Position numbers and translations under genes: made by a program
The notes under the pieces: model-generated
Databases searched by the model: none
What the model saw: only the letters and a program-made list of their open reading frames with translations
What the model was told of the DNA's origin: nothing
Shown: one piece after another, positions 29,768-39,832 of the stretch
How the letters are laid out: each line of letters starts with the position of its first letter
Position numbering within the stretch: the stretch's first letter is position 1
From: JAOUEA01 sp963762075
GTDB lineage: Bacteria > Actinomycetota > UBA4738 > HRBIN12
Direction of reading: 5' to 3'
Assembly (NCBI GenBank): GCA_963762075.1
Contig: CAVXJC010000001.1
Location: 186,001-250,000, forward strand
DNA length: 64,000 bases

Positions 29768-30742
29768 TCACGAGAATCGAAGCAGCACCTTCCCCGACTT
29801 GCCCGGCCGCTCCAGACGATCGAAGGCGGCGTGCACCTCGCCGACACCGAAAACGGAGTCGATCGTTGGTCTGGCACGGCCGTCGATCAGCATGGGAACC
29901 ACGTCCGCGGCGAATCTCGAGACTGCGCGGGCCTTCTCCGCGATGGATCGTGCTCGCAGCACCGTTCCTCGCACGGTCGCCCGCCGGATCATGAGTTGCA
30001 GGAGGTCGAGCTCGGCACGCGAGCCGGACGCGACGCTGATCACGATGATCCGGCCACGGGTCGCGAGCACATCCATGTCATCGCGAAGGTTCGACGATCC
30101 GACGAGCTCGAGCACGAGGTCGACCCCTCGCCCGTCGGTGAGCTCGTTGGTCGCCGAGGCGACGTCCGGAGCACGGATCGGCTCGGCGCCGAATGCCCGA
30201 ACTGCGTTGCTTCCTTCGTCGCTTCTGACCACTCCCAGCACTCGAGCATCGATCGCCCTGGCGATCTGGAGAGCGGCCGAACCGACGGCTCCCGAAGCTC
30301 CTTGGACGAGGACGGTCTCGCCCCGGCGGAGCTCCCCCTGGGTCGTGAGCGCGTCGTGTGCAGTGATGAAGACCTCCGGGACGGCCGCGGCTTCCTCGTC
30401 GGAAAGCCTGTCCGGGACACGGGTCACGCAGCGTTCGTCGACGGCGACGCGGGACGCCAAACCCCCGCCTGCCACCAAACCGAACACGCGGTCGCCGACC
30501 GCCCATCGGGAGACGTCGCCGCCGGCCGAAATCACACGTCCCGAAACCTCGAGACCGGCGACGTCCGGCACCACTCCTGATGGCGGCGGGTAGAAGCCCT
30601 TGCGTTGCTGCAGGTCCGCAGGATTCAGCCCGGCCACCTCGACGTCGACGAGGATCTCGGCCGACGTGATCTCTGGATCAGGGCGCTCCTCGACGTGCAC
30701 GATGTCATTCCCACCGGCGCCGGCGAACGCCACCACTCTCAT
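29768..30742 (-). CDS. NADPH:quinone reductase-like MDR oxidoreductase
   Basis: 324-aa medium-chain dehydrogenase/reductase without the structural zinc cysteines, so of the quinone-oxidoreductase type. N-terminal GroES-like domain with VAGLNPADLQQRKGFYPPP and PDVAGLEVSGRV. Rossmann domain with VLVQGASGAVGSAALQIA, the NADPH motif. It reduces quinones or enones with NADPH. The ATG at 30742 begins the family-typical MRVVAFAG; the longer open frame upstream lacks similarity. Convergent with the acyl-CoA synthetase gene, whose stop is 12 nt away. Confidence 0.88.
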   Translation of the reverse strand: MRVVAFAGAGGNDIVHVEERPDPEITSAEILVDVEVAGLNPADLQQRKGFYPPPSGVVPDVAGLEVSGRVISAGGDVSRWAVGDRVFGLVAGGGLASRVAVDERCVTRVPDRLSDEEAAAVPEVFITAHDALTTQGELRRGETVLVQGASGAVGSAALQIARAIDARVLGVVRSDEGSNAVRAFGAEPIRAPDVASATNELTDGRGVDLVLELVGSSNLRDDMDVLATRGRIIVISVASGSRAELDLLQLMIRRATVRGTVLRARSIAEKARAVSRFAADVVPMLIDGRARPTIDSVFGVGEVHAAFDRLERPGKSGKVLLRFS

Positions 30743-30882
30743 CGAACTTGGAAACTCCGAGGGCCCTGCACGGGCCGAAAGATATCTCACGCGCTCCGGG
30801 CAGGTTTGGCGGTGATCGCCGCAGGGAACATCGCTCCCGTTGACGCGCACGAAGTGCGTCATGTGCATGAGGAGGGATCGCT

Positions 30883-31206
30883 ATGGTTGGCATGCTGGCG
30901 TTCCTCGCGCAGGCGGGGGACAAGAACACCGGGAACGACATCGACGTCATGTCGATCCTCGGCTACATCGTGGTCGGTGCGATCGTGGGTGTGCTCGCAA
31001 GGTTCTTGGTGCCGGGCGACGACCCGATGGGCATCATCGGCACGATCGTGCTGGGTATCGTGGGTGCCGTGGTCGGTGGATTCCTCGCCGGCGCTGTCTT
31101 CGGCGAGACCGAGGGCGTCGACTGGATCGCATCGATCATCGTCGCCGTGCTGCTGGTGGTCGGCTACCGAGCGATCTCGGGGAACCGCAACCGCCTGAAC
31201 ACCTGA
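30883..31206 (+). CDS. GlsB/YeaQ/YmgE family stress-associated membrane protein
   Basis: 107-aa membrane protein with three hydrophobic segments (about 23-41, 48-73, 80-98) and the family signature GAIVGVLARFLVPGDDPMGIIGTIVLGIVGA. Members are small stress-linked membrane proteins, sometimes called transglycosylase-associated, with no defined activity. GGAGGG stands 8-13 nt before the ATG. An internal ATG at residue 23 would also give a usual family start. A strong hairpin follows 30 nt after the stop. Confidence 0.85.
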   Translation: MVGMLAFLAQAGDKNTGNDIDVMSILGYIVVGAIVGVLARFLVPGDDPMGIIGTIVLGIVGAVVGGFLAGAVFGETEGVDWIASIIVAVLLVVGYRAISGNRNRLNT

Positions 31207-31235
31207 CGCACAGCGAACGCGCACGAACGGCAAAC

Positions 31236-31261
31236 GGACCGGGGGGTCGACCCCCCGGTCC
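31236..31261 (+). terminator. Perfect 26-nt GC palindrome, probable terminator
   Basis: GGACCGGGGGG, loop-forming TCGA, then CCCCCCGGTCC: a perfect palindrome with an 11-bp stem and 4-nt loop, 30 nt after the GlsB stop. The T tract is weak (TTCGTG), common for actinobacterial terminators. Confidence 0.6.
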
Positions 31262-31286
31262 TTCGTGTCCGGGATCGGTTGCGCAG

Positions 31287-31292
31287 TAGCCT
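31287..31292 (+). promoter_or_regulatory. -10 box, leaderless-type promoter of second amidase
   Basis: TAGCCT ends 7 nt before the GTG at 31300, selecting that codon over a TTG at 31279. Confidence 0.5.
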
Positions 31293-31299
31293 GCGGTCC

Positions 31300-32730
31300 G
31301 TGGGGTCTGCCACCGAGCTCTGCCTGCTGCCGGCGACCGAGCTGGCTCGCCGTCTGCGAGCGGGTCAGCTCTCGGCGCGCGAGGTCTTGGCCGTGCACCT
31401 GGCTCGCATCGAGGCGACGAACCCCGAGGTGAACGCGGTCGTGACGCTCGTCGCCGATCATGCGACCGAGCAAGCCGCTCGATCCGACGATGCACTGGCC
31501 CGCGGCGAAACGGTCGGCCCGCTCCACGGCTTGCCGATCGCGCACAAGGACCTCGTCGCCACCGCCGGCGTTCTCACGACCGCAGGCTCCCCGATCTTCG
31601 CCCAGACCGTGCCCGACGCCGATGATCTGTTGGTCGAGCGTGTGCGAGCGGCGGGAGCGATCATGATCGGCAAGACGAACACGCCGGAGTTCGGCGCGGG
31701 TTCGCAGACGTTCAACCCGGTCTTCGGCGCCACACTGAACCCGTACGACACCGACAAGACGTGCGGTGGCTCCTCGGGCGGCGCGGCCGTCGCGCTCGCT
31801 TGCGGCATGATGCCGATCGCCGATGGAAGCGACCTCGGTGGCTCACTCCGCAACCCCGCGAGCTTCTGCAACGTGGTCGGTTTCCGACCGAGTCCCGGAC
31901 GTGTGCCGTCATGGCCGTCCTCGAACGCGTGGCAGGACCTGGCCGTCGACGGACCCCTGGCTCGAACGGTCGAGGACGCCGCCCTGTTGCTCTCCGCGCT
32001 CGCCGGTCCCGACCGTCGAGTGCCGATCTCCCTGCCGGACCCCGGCGCAGCCTTCGCGCCGCCGATCGAGGCAGACCTCGGTGAACCGGTCGTGGCTTGG
32101 GCGCCGTCGGCGGGCGGCACGATGCCGTTCGATCCGGCGATCCCTGCAACCGTCGATGGCGCGCGGGCCGTGTTCGAGTCGCTCGGGTGCCGAACCGTCG
32201 AAGCGTTCCCCGACCTTCGCGATGCGCGAGAGGTGTTCCTCACGATGCGGGCGCACATGTATGCCTCGGATCTCGGAGAGCTGCTCGAGCAGCATCGTCA
32301 CGAGATGAAGTCCACGGTCGTGTGGAACATCGATCAAGGCCTGCGCTTGACGCAACGTGAGATCGCGGGGGCCCAGCGTGCTCGCACCGAGCTCGTGGAG
32401 CGGATCGCCGAGTTCTTCCATCTGTTCGACTTCCTCGTGATGCCGGTGACCCAGGTGCTGCCCTTCGATGTCGAGATCGAGTTCCCCACCGAGATCGAAG
32501 GGGTGCAGATGCAGACGTACCTCGACTGGATGGAGTCGTGTTGGAGCATCACCGTCACCGGGTCGCCGGCGATCTCGGTGCCGTGCGGATTCAGCGACGA
32601 CGGTCTTCCGGTGGGAGTACAGATCGTGGGGCGGCGGGGCGATGATCTCGGCGTGCTCCGACTGGCGTACGCATTCGAGCAGGCGACCTGCGTCGGCGAC
32701 CGACGACCGCCGGTTCCGGAGCTCCCGTGA
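31300..32730 (+). CDS. Amidase (amidase-signature family), second copy
   Basis: 476-aa amidase-signature hydrolase. The triad is Lys83 in LPIAHKDLV, the CGGSSGGAAVALA loop and the nucleophile Ser in GSDLGGSLRNPASF. It is distinct in sequence from the amidase at 4202. Specificity is not evident. The stop overlaps the GTG of the M24 gene (GTGA at 32727-32730), so the two are co-translated and probably act on one substrate, for example hydrolysis of an amide followed by cleavage of a C-N or related bond. Start GTG 31300 is supported by the -10 box. Confidence 0.9.
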   Translation: MGSATELCLLPATELARRLRAGQLSAREVLAVHLARIEATNPEVNAVVTLVADHATEQAARSDDALARGETVGPLHGLPIAHKDLVATAGVLTTAGSPIFAQTVPDADDLLVERVRAAGAIMIGKTNTPEFGAGSQTFNPVFGATLNPYDTDKTCGGSSGGAAVALACGMMPIADGSDLGGSLRNPASFCNVVGFRPSPGRVPSWPSSNAWQDLAVDGPLARTVEDAALLLSALAGPDRRVPISLPDPGAAFAPPIEADLGEPVVAWAPSAGGTMPFDPAIPATVDGARAVFESLGCRTVEAFPDLRDAREVFLTMRAHMYASDLGELLEQHRHEMKSTVVWNIDQGLRLTQREIAGAQRARTELVERIAEFFHLFDFLVMPVTQVLPFDVEIEFPTEIEGVQMQTYLDWMESCWSITVTGSPAISVPCGFSDDGLPVGVQIVGRRGDDLGVLRLAYAFEQATCVGDRRPPVPELP

Positions 32731-33890
32731 TTCACGACGTCGATCTCGAGCTGCTCCGCGCCGGGCGGCTCGAGCGGTTGCAACGAGCGATGCGAGATCA
32801 CGACGCCGAGTTGCTCTTGCTCGCGAACGAGCCCAACGTGCGGTACGCGACCGGCACGACCGCGATGCCCGTCTATGCCATGAGCACGTTTGCGCGATGT
32901 GCGCTCGTGCCGCAGCAAGGCGCGCCGATCCTCTTCGAGCACGCGAACTCCGTGCACCGCTCCAAGCTGCGCACCCCCGACGTGCGCCCGATGCACGCGT
33001 GGGAGTTCTACGACGACCCCGCCGCGCAGGCGGCGATCTGGGCCGACGAGACGCTCGCAGCCGCGAGGGAGCTCGGTGCCAGCGGTGAGCGCATCGCCGT
33101 CGACCGACTCGGCGCGCCGGCCTTCCTGGCGCTCCTCGACCGAGACGTGCACGTGTGCGACTCCGCGCCCGTCACTCAACAGGCGCGGCGGGTGAAGATC
33201 CCCACTGAGATCGAATTGTTCGACCTCAACGCGGGCTTGATCATGCAGATGCTCGCCGCGTTCGAGGAAGCAATCTCACCCGGCGTCACGGAACGTGAGC
33301 TGCTCGCGATCATGTCCGACGTGATGGTGCGCGGAGGCGGCGAGTACCTCGCGACGACCACGGTGTGCTCCGGTCCCAACACGAATCCCTGGCGCGCCGA
33401 GGCGACCGACCGGCAACTCGAATCAGGTGACCTCGTCTTCGTCGACACCGACACGGTCGGCATCGAGGGGTGCTTCTTCTGCGTCTCCCGGACGTTCCCG
33501 GTGGGAGAGGCGACTCCCGGGCAAAGGGCGATGTATCGCGAGTCGTTCGAGTGGCTGACCGAGATGAAGTCGCTCGTTCGTCCCGGCGTCACATGCGGCG
33601 AGCTCGCCACCCAGGCGCCGGTCTTCCCGGCCAGATTCACGGAGCAGCGGTACGAGTGTTTCTTCCACGGCATCGGACTCGAGGAGGAGAACCCGAGCGT
33701 GTGCTATCCCGACGACGTGCAGCCGAATCCCGGCACGGTGCTCGAAGAGGGCGCCGCGCTCGTGGTCGAGCTGTATGCAGGCGAGGTCGGCGGACGCGAC
33801 GGTGTGAAGCTCGGCGACCAGCTGCTCGTCACCGCCCACGGTCACCGTGTGCTCGCGCCGTATCCGTACTCCGAGCGACTGCTCGACTGA
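32727..33890 (+). CDS. M24 (pita-bread) family protein with substituted metal ligand, DddP-like
   Basis: 387-aa protein with the creatinase-like N-terminal domain and the M24 pita-bread domain. The first metal motif is D240-T-D242 in VFVDTDTVG and the His is H314 in FFHGIGLEEENP. The second metal Asp of the canonical GYxSDxTRT motif is Cys252 here (EGCFFCVSRTFPVG). SGPNTNPW just before the first motif recalls the DddP (DMSP lyase) branch from memory, and creatinases also lack a standard metal site. It is therefore not safely called an Xaa-Pro aminopeptidase. It is translationally coupled to the upstream amidase. Substrate unknown. Confidence 0.82.
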   Translation: MIHDVDLELLRAGRLERLQRAMRDHDAELLLLANEPNVRYATGTTAMPVYAMSTFARCALVPQQGAPILFEHANSVHRSKLRTPDVRPMHAWEFYDDPAAQAAIWADETLAAARELGASGERIAVDRLGAPAFLALLDRDVHVCDSAPVTQQARRVKIPTEIELFDLNAGLIMQMLAAFEEAISPGVTERELLAIMSDVMVRGGGEYLATTTVCSGPNTNPWRAEATDRQLESGDLVFVDTDTVGIEGCFFCVSRTFPVGEATPGQRAMYRESFEWLTEMKSLVRPGVTCGELATQAPVFPARFTEQRYECFFHGIGLEEENPSVCYPDDVQPNPGTVLEEGAALVVELYAGEVGGRDGVKLGDQLLVTAHGHRVLAPYPYSERLLD

Positions 33891-33986
33891 GCGGAGATGA
33901 ATGGTCAGGTGAGCCGAACGCGGCATGGATGCGTGATCACCCGGTCCAACGGGTAGGCGCGACGCAACGACAGAAGGGCTAGCGAG

Positions 33987-34331
33987 ATGGATCATCCTGC
34001 AGATGCCACGCCCGGGTCGATCACGGCCCCGACGCTCCGCGGAGACATGGCGGAGGTCAGCGGCGAGCAGACGTACCGGATCGTCGACGGTCCGCGACAC
34101 GTAACTCACGAGGATCGGAAGGAGCTTCCCGGTCACTACGAAGCCACGTTCGAGACCGGCGGCGAGCGACTCGACCGCTATATGACCGACAGAGGTAGGG
34201 CCGAGCTCCTGCGGCTGGTCGACGCCGGGCAGGAGACATTCGATCGCGAAGAGATGGACTGGCTCACGACCGAGCCAACGATCGATGCACTGCGGACGAG
34301 CATGGCCGGCGAAGGAGCTGAAGGCGCCTAG
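33987..34331 (+). CDS. Hypothetical protein, acidic, 114 aa
   Basis: A 114-aa soluble, acidic protein with no family I recognise. There is no signal peptide or membrane segment. The central part (RYMTDRGRAELLRLVDAGQE) looks helical. AGAAGG precedes the ATG at 33987 at suitable spacing, and codon use is like that of neighbours, which supports expression. It follows the M24 gene by 96 nt and is convergent with the UvrA-like gene. Confidence 0.6.
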   Translation: MDHPADATPGSITAPTLRGDMAEVSGEQTYRIVDGPRHVTHEDRKELPGHYEATFETGGERLDRYMTDRGRAELLRLVDAGQETFDREEMDWLTTEPTIDALRTSMAGEGAEGA

Positions 34332-34347
34332 TTGTCGAGAAGGCGCC
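34323..34347. terminator. Possible bidirectional hairpin between convergent genes
   Basis: Two GGCGCC boxes at 34323-34328 and 34342-34347 can pair across a 13-nt loop, between the hypothetical gene and the convergent UvrA-like gene. There is no T tract. Confidence 0.25.
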
Positions 34348-34351
34348 GTCC

Positions 34352-36730
<2,379 letters not shown>

Positions 36731-36753
36731 GTCTTTCGTGTCTCCAGCTGGGC

Positions 36754-37221
36754 TCAGCGCGCCGCTTTCTTCACGAGCTTCGAGATCTTGGCTTCGTCGG
36801 CGGGGGTCAACTTCGTTAGCGCCCAGGAGGTCGGCCACATGGAACCCTCGTCGAGGTTCGCGTCGTCGTTGAAGCCGAACGTCGCGTACCTCGACTGGAA
36901 CTTCGCCGCGGCCTGGAAGAAACAGACGACCTTGCCGCTCTTCGTGTACGCGGGCATCCCGTACCACAGCCTCGGCGAGAGGTCCGGCGCGTTCGCCTTG
37001 ACGATCGCGTGGATCCGCTTCCCCATGGCTCGATCCGATGCCGGCATCTCGCCGATCTTCGCGAGCACGGCCTGTTCGGCTTCCGCCTCGTTCGCGGCCG
37101 TCTTCAGCTCTCGGGCACGCTCCTTCATCGCGGCCCGTTCCTCGGCCGTGAATCCCTTGCGGGTCTTGCCGGTCGCGGTGGTCTTCTTGGTCGACTTCTG
37201 CGTGGCCTTCGCTGCGCTCAT
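36754..37221 (-). CDS. DUF1801 domain protein with Lys-rich N-terminus
   Basis: 155 aa. Residues 1-45 are rich in Lys, Thr and Ala and probably disordered. The remainder is a DUF1801 (YdhG-like) domain, with HAIVKANAPDLSPRLWYGMPAY and VCFFQAAAKFQSRYATFGF. Function is unknown; some relatives were named iron chaperones on thin evidence. GAGGAGGGACG precedes the ATG at 37221. It lies 23 nt upstream of the UvrA-like gene on the same strand, so they are likely co-transcribed. The 169 nt upstream of it contain no gene I can see. Confidence 0.8.
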   Translation of the reverse strand: MSAAKATQKSTKKTTATGKTRKGFTAEERAAMKERARELKTAANEAEAEQAVLAKIGEMPASDRAMGKRIHAIVKANAPDLSPRLWYGMPAYTKSGKVVCFFQAAAKFQSRYATFGFNDDANLDEGSMWPTSWALTKLTPADEAKISKLVKKAAR

Positions 37222-37390
37222 CGTCCCTCCTCTGCAGGCTCTCCCATGTCCTCCTCCGCGAGCATGGAATCGTCATCCGCCCGCCGCGGGGTCCATGGTT
37301 CCAAACCGTGTGCCTCCCGACAGACGATTCCCGATCGTTCACAGCCTCTCAGGTGAGCCGGTTGATGCTCAGCGACTCAGGAGACACGTC

Positions 37391-38455
37391 CTAGGCGCCA
37401 TGCCGTTCCCGGAGCTCTCGCGCCCATGCGGTGACCTCGTCTGCGGTCCGGTAGTTCAGGACGTGGTCCCGCGGGATGCCGGCCAGGACCGCGATCGCCA
37501 TGGCGAACGGCAGGAAGCCGAGCTCGGCCGCACTGTGGGCGTCGCTTCCCATCGAGAACCATCGAACGCCCGATGACATCGCGACTCGAGCCAGGTCGAC
37601 GTTGAGATCCTGACGCGAGGGCGTGGCGTCGAGCTCGATCGCTTTGCCCAGTCGTGCGGCCTCCTCGAACACGTGGGGCCAGTCGGCCGTGAGCCCGACG
37701 CGCCGTCCGTACATGCGGGCCTTCGGGTGCGCCAGCACGTGCACGAGCGGGTTCCCAAGGGCGGCGAGGTAACGGTCGGTCCGGTCATCGGTGTCGCGCA
37801 GCTTCGTATGGAACGCACCGAGCACCAGGTCGAGAGGAACGAGGTCGGCCGCGCTCATGTCGCACGACCCATCGACGAACACGTCCATCTCGATGGACCG
37901 AAGCACGCGGAAGGCGTCACCACCCTCAGCGTGGGCGGCATTGAGTGCGTCGATGCGACGTCCCTGATCCTGGAGTTCGTCGGGCGTCATGCCGCGTGCG
38001 ATCTTCAGGCTTGAGGAGTGATCCGTGCTCGCGATGAACGTGCGGCCGAGCGATCGTGCGGCCGCCGCCATCTCTTCGACGGAAAGGACGCCGTCGCTGT
38101 CGGTGCTGTGGACCTGGAGATCGGCGTGCGGCGTCTGCTCCCAGTTGGGCTCGGCATCGAGCACACGGCGCACGTGCGCATAGGTGAGGTATCCGCGCCG
38201 CGTCTCGTCCGGCTCGGGGACGAGGGGCGGTGCGTCGAGCCATCCATGGATGTGGGCGGCGATCCAGGGACCGACGCCGCGGAGCTCGGTCAGGGACCGT
38301 CCCGCCGCGGCAACGTCGGCAGCCTCTTTGGGCCAGAACCGAGCAGCTCCCGAGGCGCGCGCGAAGGCCCGTTTGCGGTGGGCAGACTCGCCTGCGCCCG
38401 CGCGCCACAGCAGCTCTGCGATCTCTGCATTGTCGAGTGAGGCCCGCCTCACCAC
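37391..38455 (-). CDS. HhH plus PHP domain protein (PolX C-terminal-like)
   Basis: 354 aa. A helix-hairpin-helix region (LTELRGVGPWIAAHIHG, about residues 54-71) for non-specific DNA binding, then a PHP phosphoesterase domain: ADLQVHSTDSDG, FIASTDHSSSL, EMDVFVDG, VLGAFHTKL, VLAHPKARMYG and GSDAHSA, giving a near-complete set of metal ligands. DLQVHS rather than DLHxHS also occurs in PolX PHP domains. It resembles the C-terminal part of PolX without the polymerase. A repair nuclease or phosphatase role is likely. The start GTG (38455, or 38452) overlaps the stop of the radical SAM gene, so they are co-translated. Confidence 0.82.
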   Translation of the reverse strand: MVRRASLDNAEIAELLWRAGAGESAHRKRAFARASGAARFWPKEAADVAAAGRSLTELRGVGPWIAAHIHGWLDAPPLVPEPDETRRGYLTYAHVRRVLDAEPNWEQTPHADLQVHSTDSDGVLSVEEMAAAARSLGRTFIASTDHSSSLKIARGMTPDELQDQGRRIDALNAAHAEGGDAFRVLRSIEMDVFVDGSCDMSAADLVPLDLVLGAFHTKLRDTDDRTDRYLAALGNPLVHVLAHPKARMYGRRVGLTADWPHVFEEAARLGKAIELDATPSRQDLNVDLARVAMSSGVRWFSMGSDAHSAAELGFLPFAMAIAVLAGIPRDHVLNYRTADEVTAWARELRERHGA

Positions 38456-39456
38456 AGCGACATCTGCGTTGTGCTGTCCGCGGCCGCGTCTGCGCCCCGA
38501 TCACCCCGCGGTCGTCTCCTGAACCGATGCGCTGCCGGGAGCGCGTCATCGCGAACGGCCGGCCAACGATGGCGCGCGGCGCGTACCAGGCCCGCGACCT
38601 GGCGGCCGATGCGCTCGCGATCAGGCGGAGAGGCGTACGCGCGCGGGTAGAGCTCTCGGTAGCGCGGCACCAGGTCAGGATGGTGCTGCTCGAGCCATGG
38701 CATGAACTCTTCCTTCACGCCGGGACGCAGATGGAGCAGGATCGGCGACACGTGGGCGGCGCCGGCGCCGAGAGCGGCTTCGACGACCGCGCGCATCTGC
38801 TCGGGGGCATCGCTGATGCCCGGCAGCACCGGAGCCATGAGGACTCCGGTCGGGATGCCGGCCTGGGTCAGGGCGGCGATCGCCTCGATGCGAGCCCTCG
38901 GGTGGGGCGCGCCCGGCTCGGTCTCGCGCCAGACGCGCTCGTCGAGCGTGCCGATCGAGAATGCAGCGCTCACCTCCGTGTGCTCGGCAGCGGTCCGCAG
39001 CAGGTCGATGTCACGCACGATCAGCGTGCCCTTCGTGAGTATGGAGAACGGGTTCCGCCCCTCGGTCAAGGCCTCGATGATGCCGCGCATGAGCCGGTAC
39101 CGTCCCTCGACACGCTGGTACGGATCGGTGCCCGTGCCCATGGCGATGTGCTCACCCTTCCATCGAGGAGCTGCGAGCTGTCGCCGAAGCAACTCAGGGG
39201 CGTTCACCTTGACGACGATCTTCGACTCGAAGTCGCGGCCAGCGTTCATGTCGAGGAATGTGTGTGTCGGCCTCGCGAAGCAGTAGGCGCATGCATGGCT
39301 GCACCCTCTGTACGGGTTGATGGTCCAGTCGAAGGGAAGGCCGCCGCCGGGCACCCTGTTGATGATCGACTTCGCCTCGACCTCGATGCACTCGATGCCG
39401 CGGAACTCCGGAGTATCGAACGAGCGTCGAGCGATCTCGAATAGCTGCTCCGGCAT
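38449..39456 (-). CDS. Radical SAM protein, Rv2578c/SplB-like family
   Basis: 335-aa radical SAM enzyme. The [4Fe-4S] ligands are C52, C56 and C59 in CSHACAYC, followed by FARPTHTFLDMNAGRDFE. GTGTDPYQRVEG and SILTKG fit the Rv2578c family, which is distantly related to spore photoproduct lyase. Function of that family is not established; a DNA repair role is often suggested. It is coupled to the HhH-PHP gene by overlap, which strengthens a nucleic-acid link. ATG 39456 has a TAGTCT box ending 6 nt upstream and no Shine-Dalgarno. Confidence 0.87.
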   Translation of the reverse strand: MPEQLFEIARRSFDTPEFRGIECIEVEAKSIINRVPGGGLPFDWTINPYRGCSHACAYCFARPTHTFLDMNAGRDFESKIVVKVNAPELLRRQLAAPRWKGEHIAMGTGTDPYQRVEGRYRLMRGIIEALTEGRNPFSILTKGTLIVRDIDLLRTAAEHTEVSAAFSIGTLDERVWRETEPGAPHPRARIEAIAALTQAGIPTGVLMAPVLPGISDAPEQMRAVVEAALGAGAAHVSPILLHLRPGVKEEFMPWLEQHHPDLVPRYRELYPRAYASPPDRERIGRQVAGLVRAARHRWPAVRDDALPAAHRFRRRPRGDRGADAAADSTTQMSLW

Positions 39457-39462
39457 CGCGCG

Positions 39463-39468
39463 AGACTA
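39463..39468 (-). promoter_or_regulatory. -10 box, leaderless-type promoter of radical SAM-PHP operon
   Basis: TAGTCT on the minus strand ends 6 nt before the ATG at 39456. Confidence 0.5.
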
Positions 39469-39583
39469 GAACATACGTTCGATTCCGGTCAAGGGGAGGG
39501 CGACGGCTCCCAGGGGAAGGCGCTTCGCTCGCCGAGTGTCTAGCATCAACGTTGCCCGTTCGTCCCATCGACCAGAGGAGGAC

Positions 39584-39832
39584 ATGATGGAAGAGAGCAC
39601 CAGCGGCGAGCTGCGCGACGAGGACATGACGACCGAGATGCCGGGTGCAGGTTCGTCGACGGAGACGGGCCCACGTGACGCCGACGGAACCGACGGGGAC
39701 GCCACCGACGGTACAGACGGCGACGGCGCCGACTCCGACGGAACCGACGCCGACGGAACGGACGGCGACACGACCGACACGACCGACGGAGATGGCACCG
39801 ACGCCGACGGGACCGACACGCCGAGCCCGTGA
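39584..39832 (+). CDS. Acidic Thr/Asp/Gly-repeat protein, coupled to JmjC oxygenase
   Basis: 82 aa. A leader of about 30 residues, rich in Glu and Met (MMEESTSGELRDEDMTTEM), is followed by about 45 residues almost only of Asp, Gly, Thr and Ala in units such as DGTD, DADGTDGD and DGDGADSDG, ending TPSP. The D-x-D-G spacing recalls calcium-binding repeats. GAGGAGG stands directly upstream of the ATG at 39584. The stop overlaps the GTG of the oxygenase gene (GTGA at 39829-39832), so the two proteins are made together. The arrangement resembles a leader plus repetitive core modified by a neighbour, which is a hypothesis. It could also be a disordered calcium-binding or partner protein. Confidence 0.6.
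   Translation: MMEESTSGELRDEDMTTEMPGAGSSTETGPRDADGTDGDATDGTDGDGADSDGTDADGTDGDTTDTTDGDGTDADGTDTPSP

Noticed and set aside
39660..39830. D/G/T repeat tract as a CRISPR-like or assembly repeat
   Set aside because: The units are irregular codon-level repeats of 6-9 nt in one open frame with a ribosome-binding site; no spacers and no exact long repeat.
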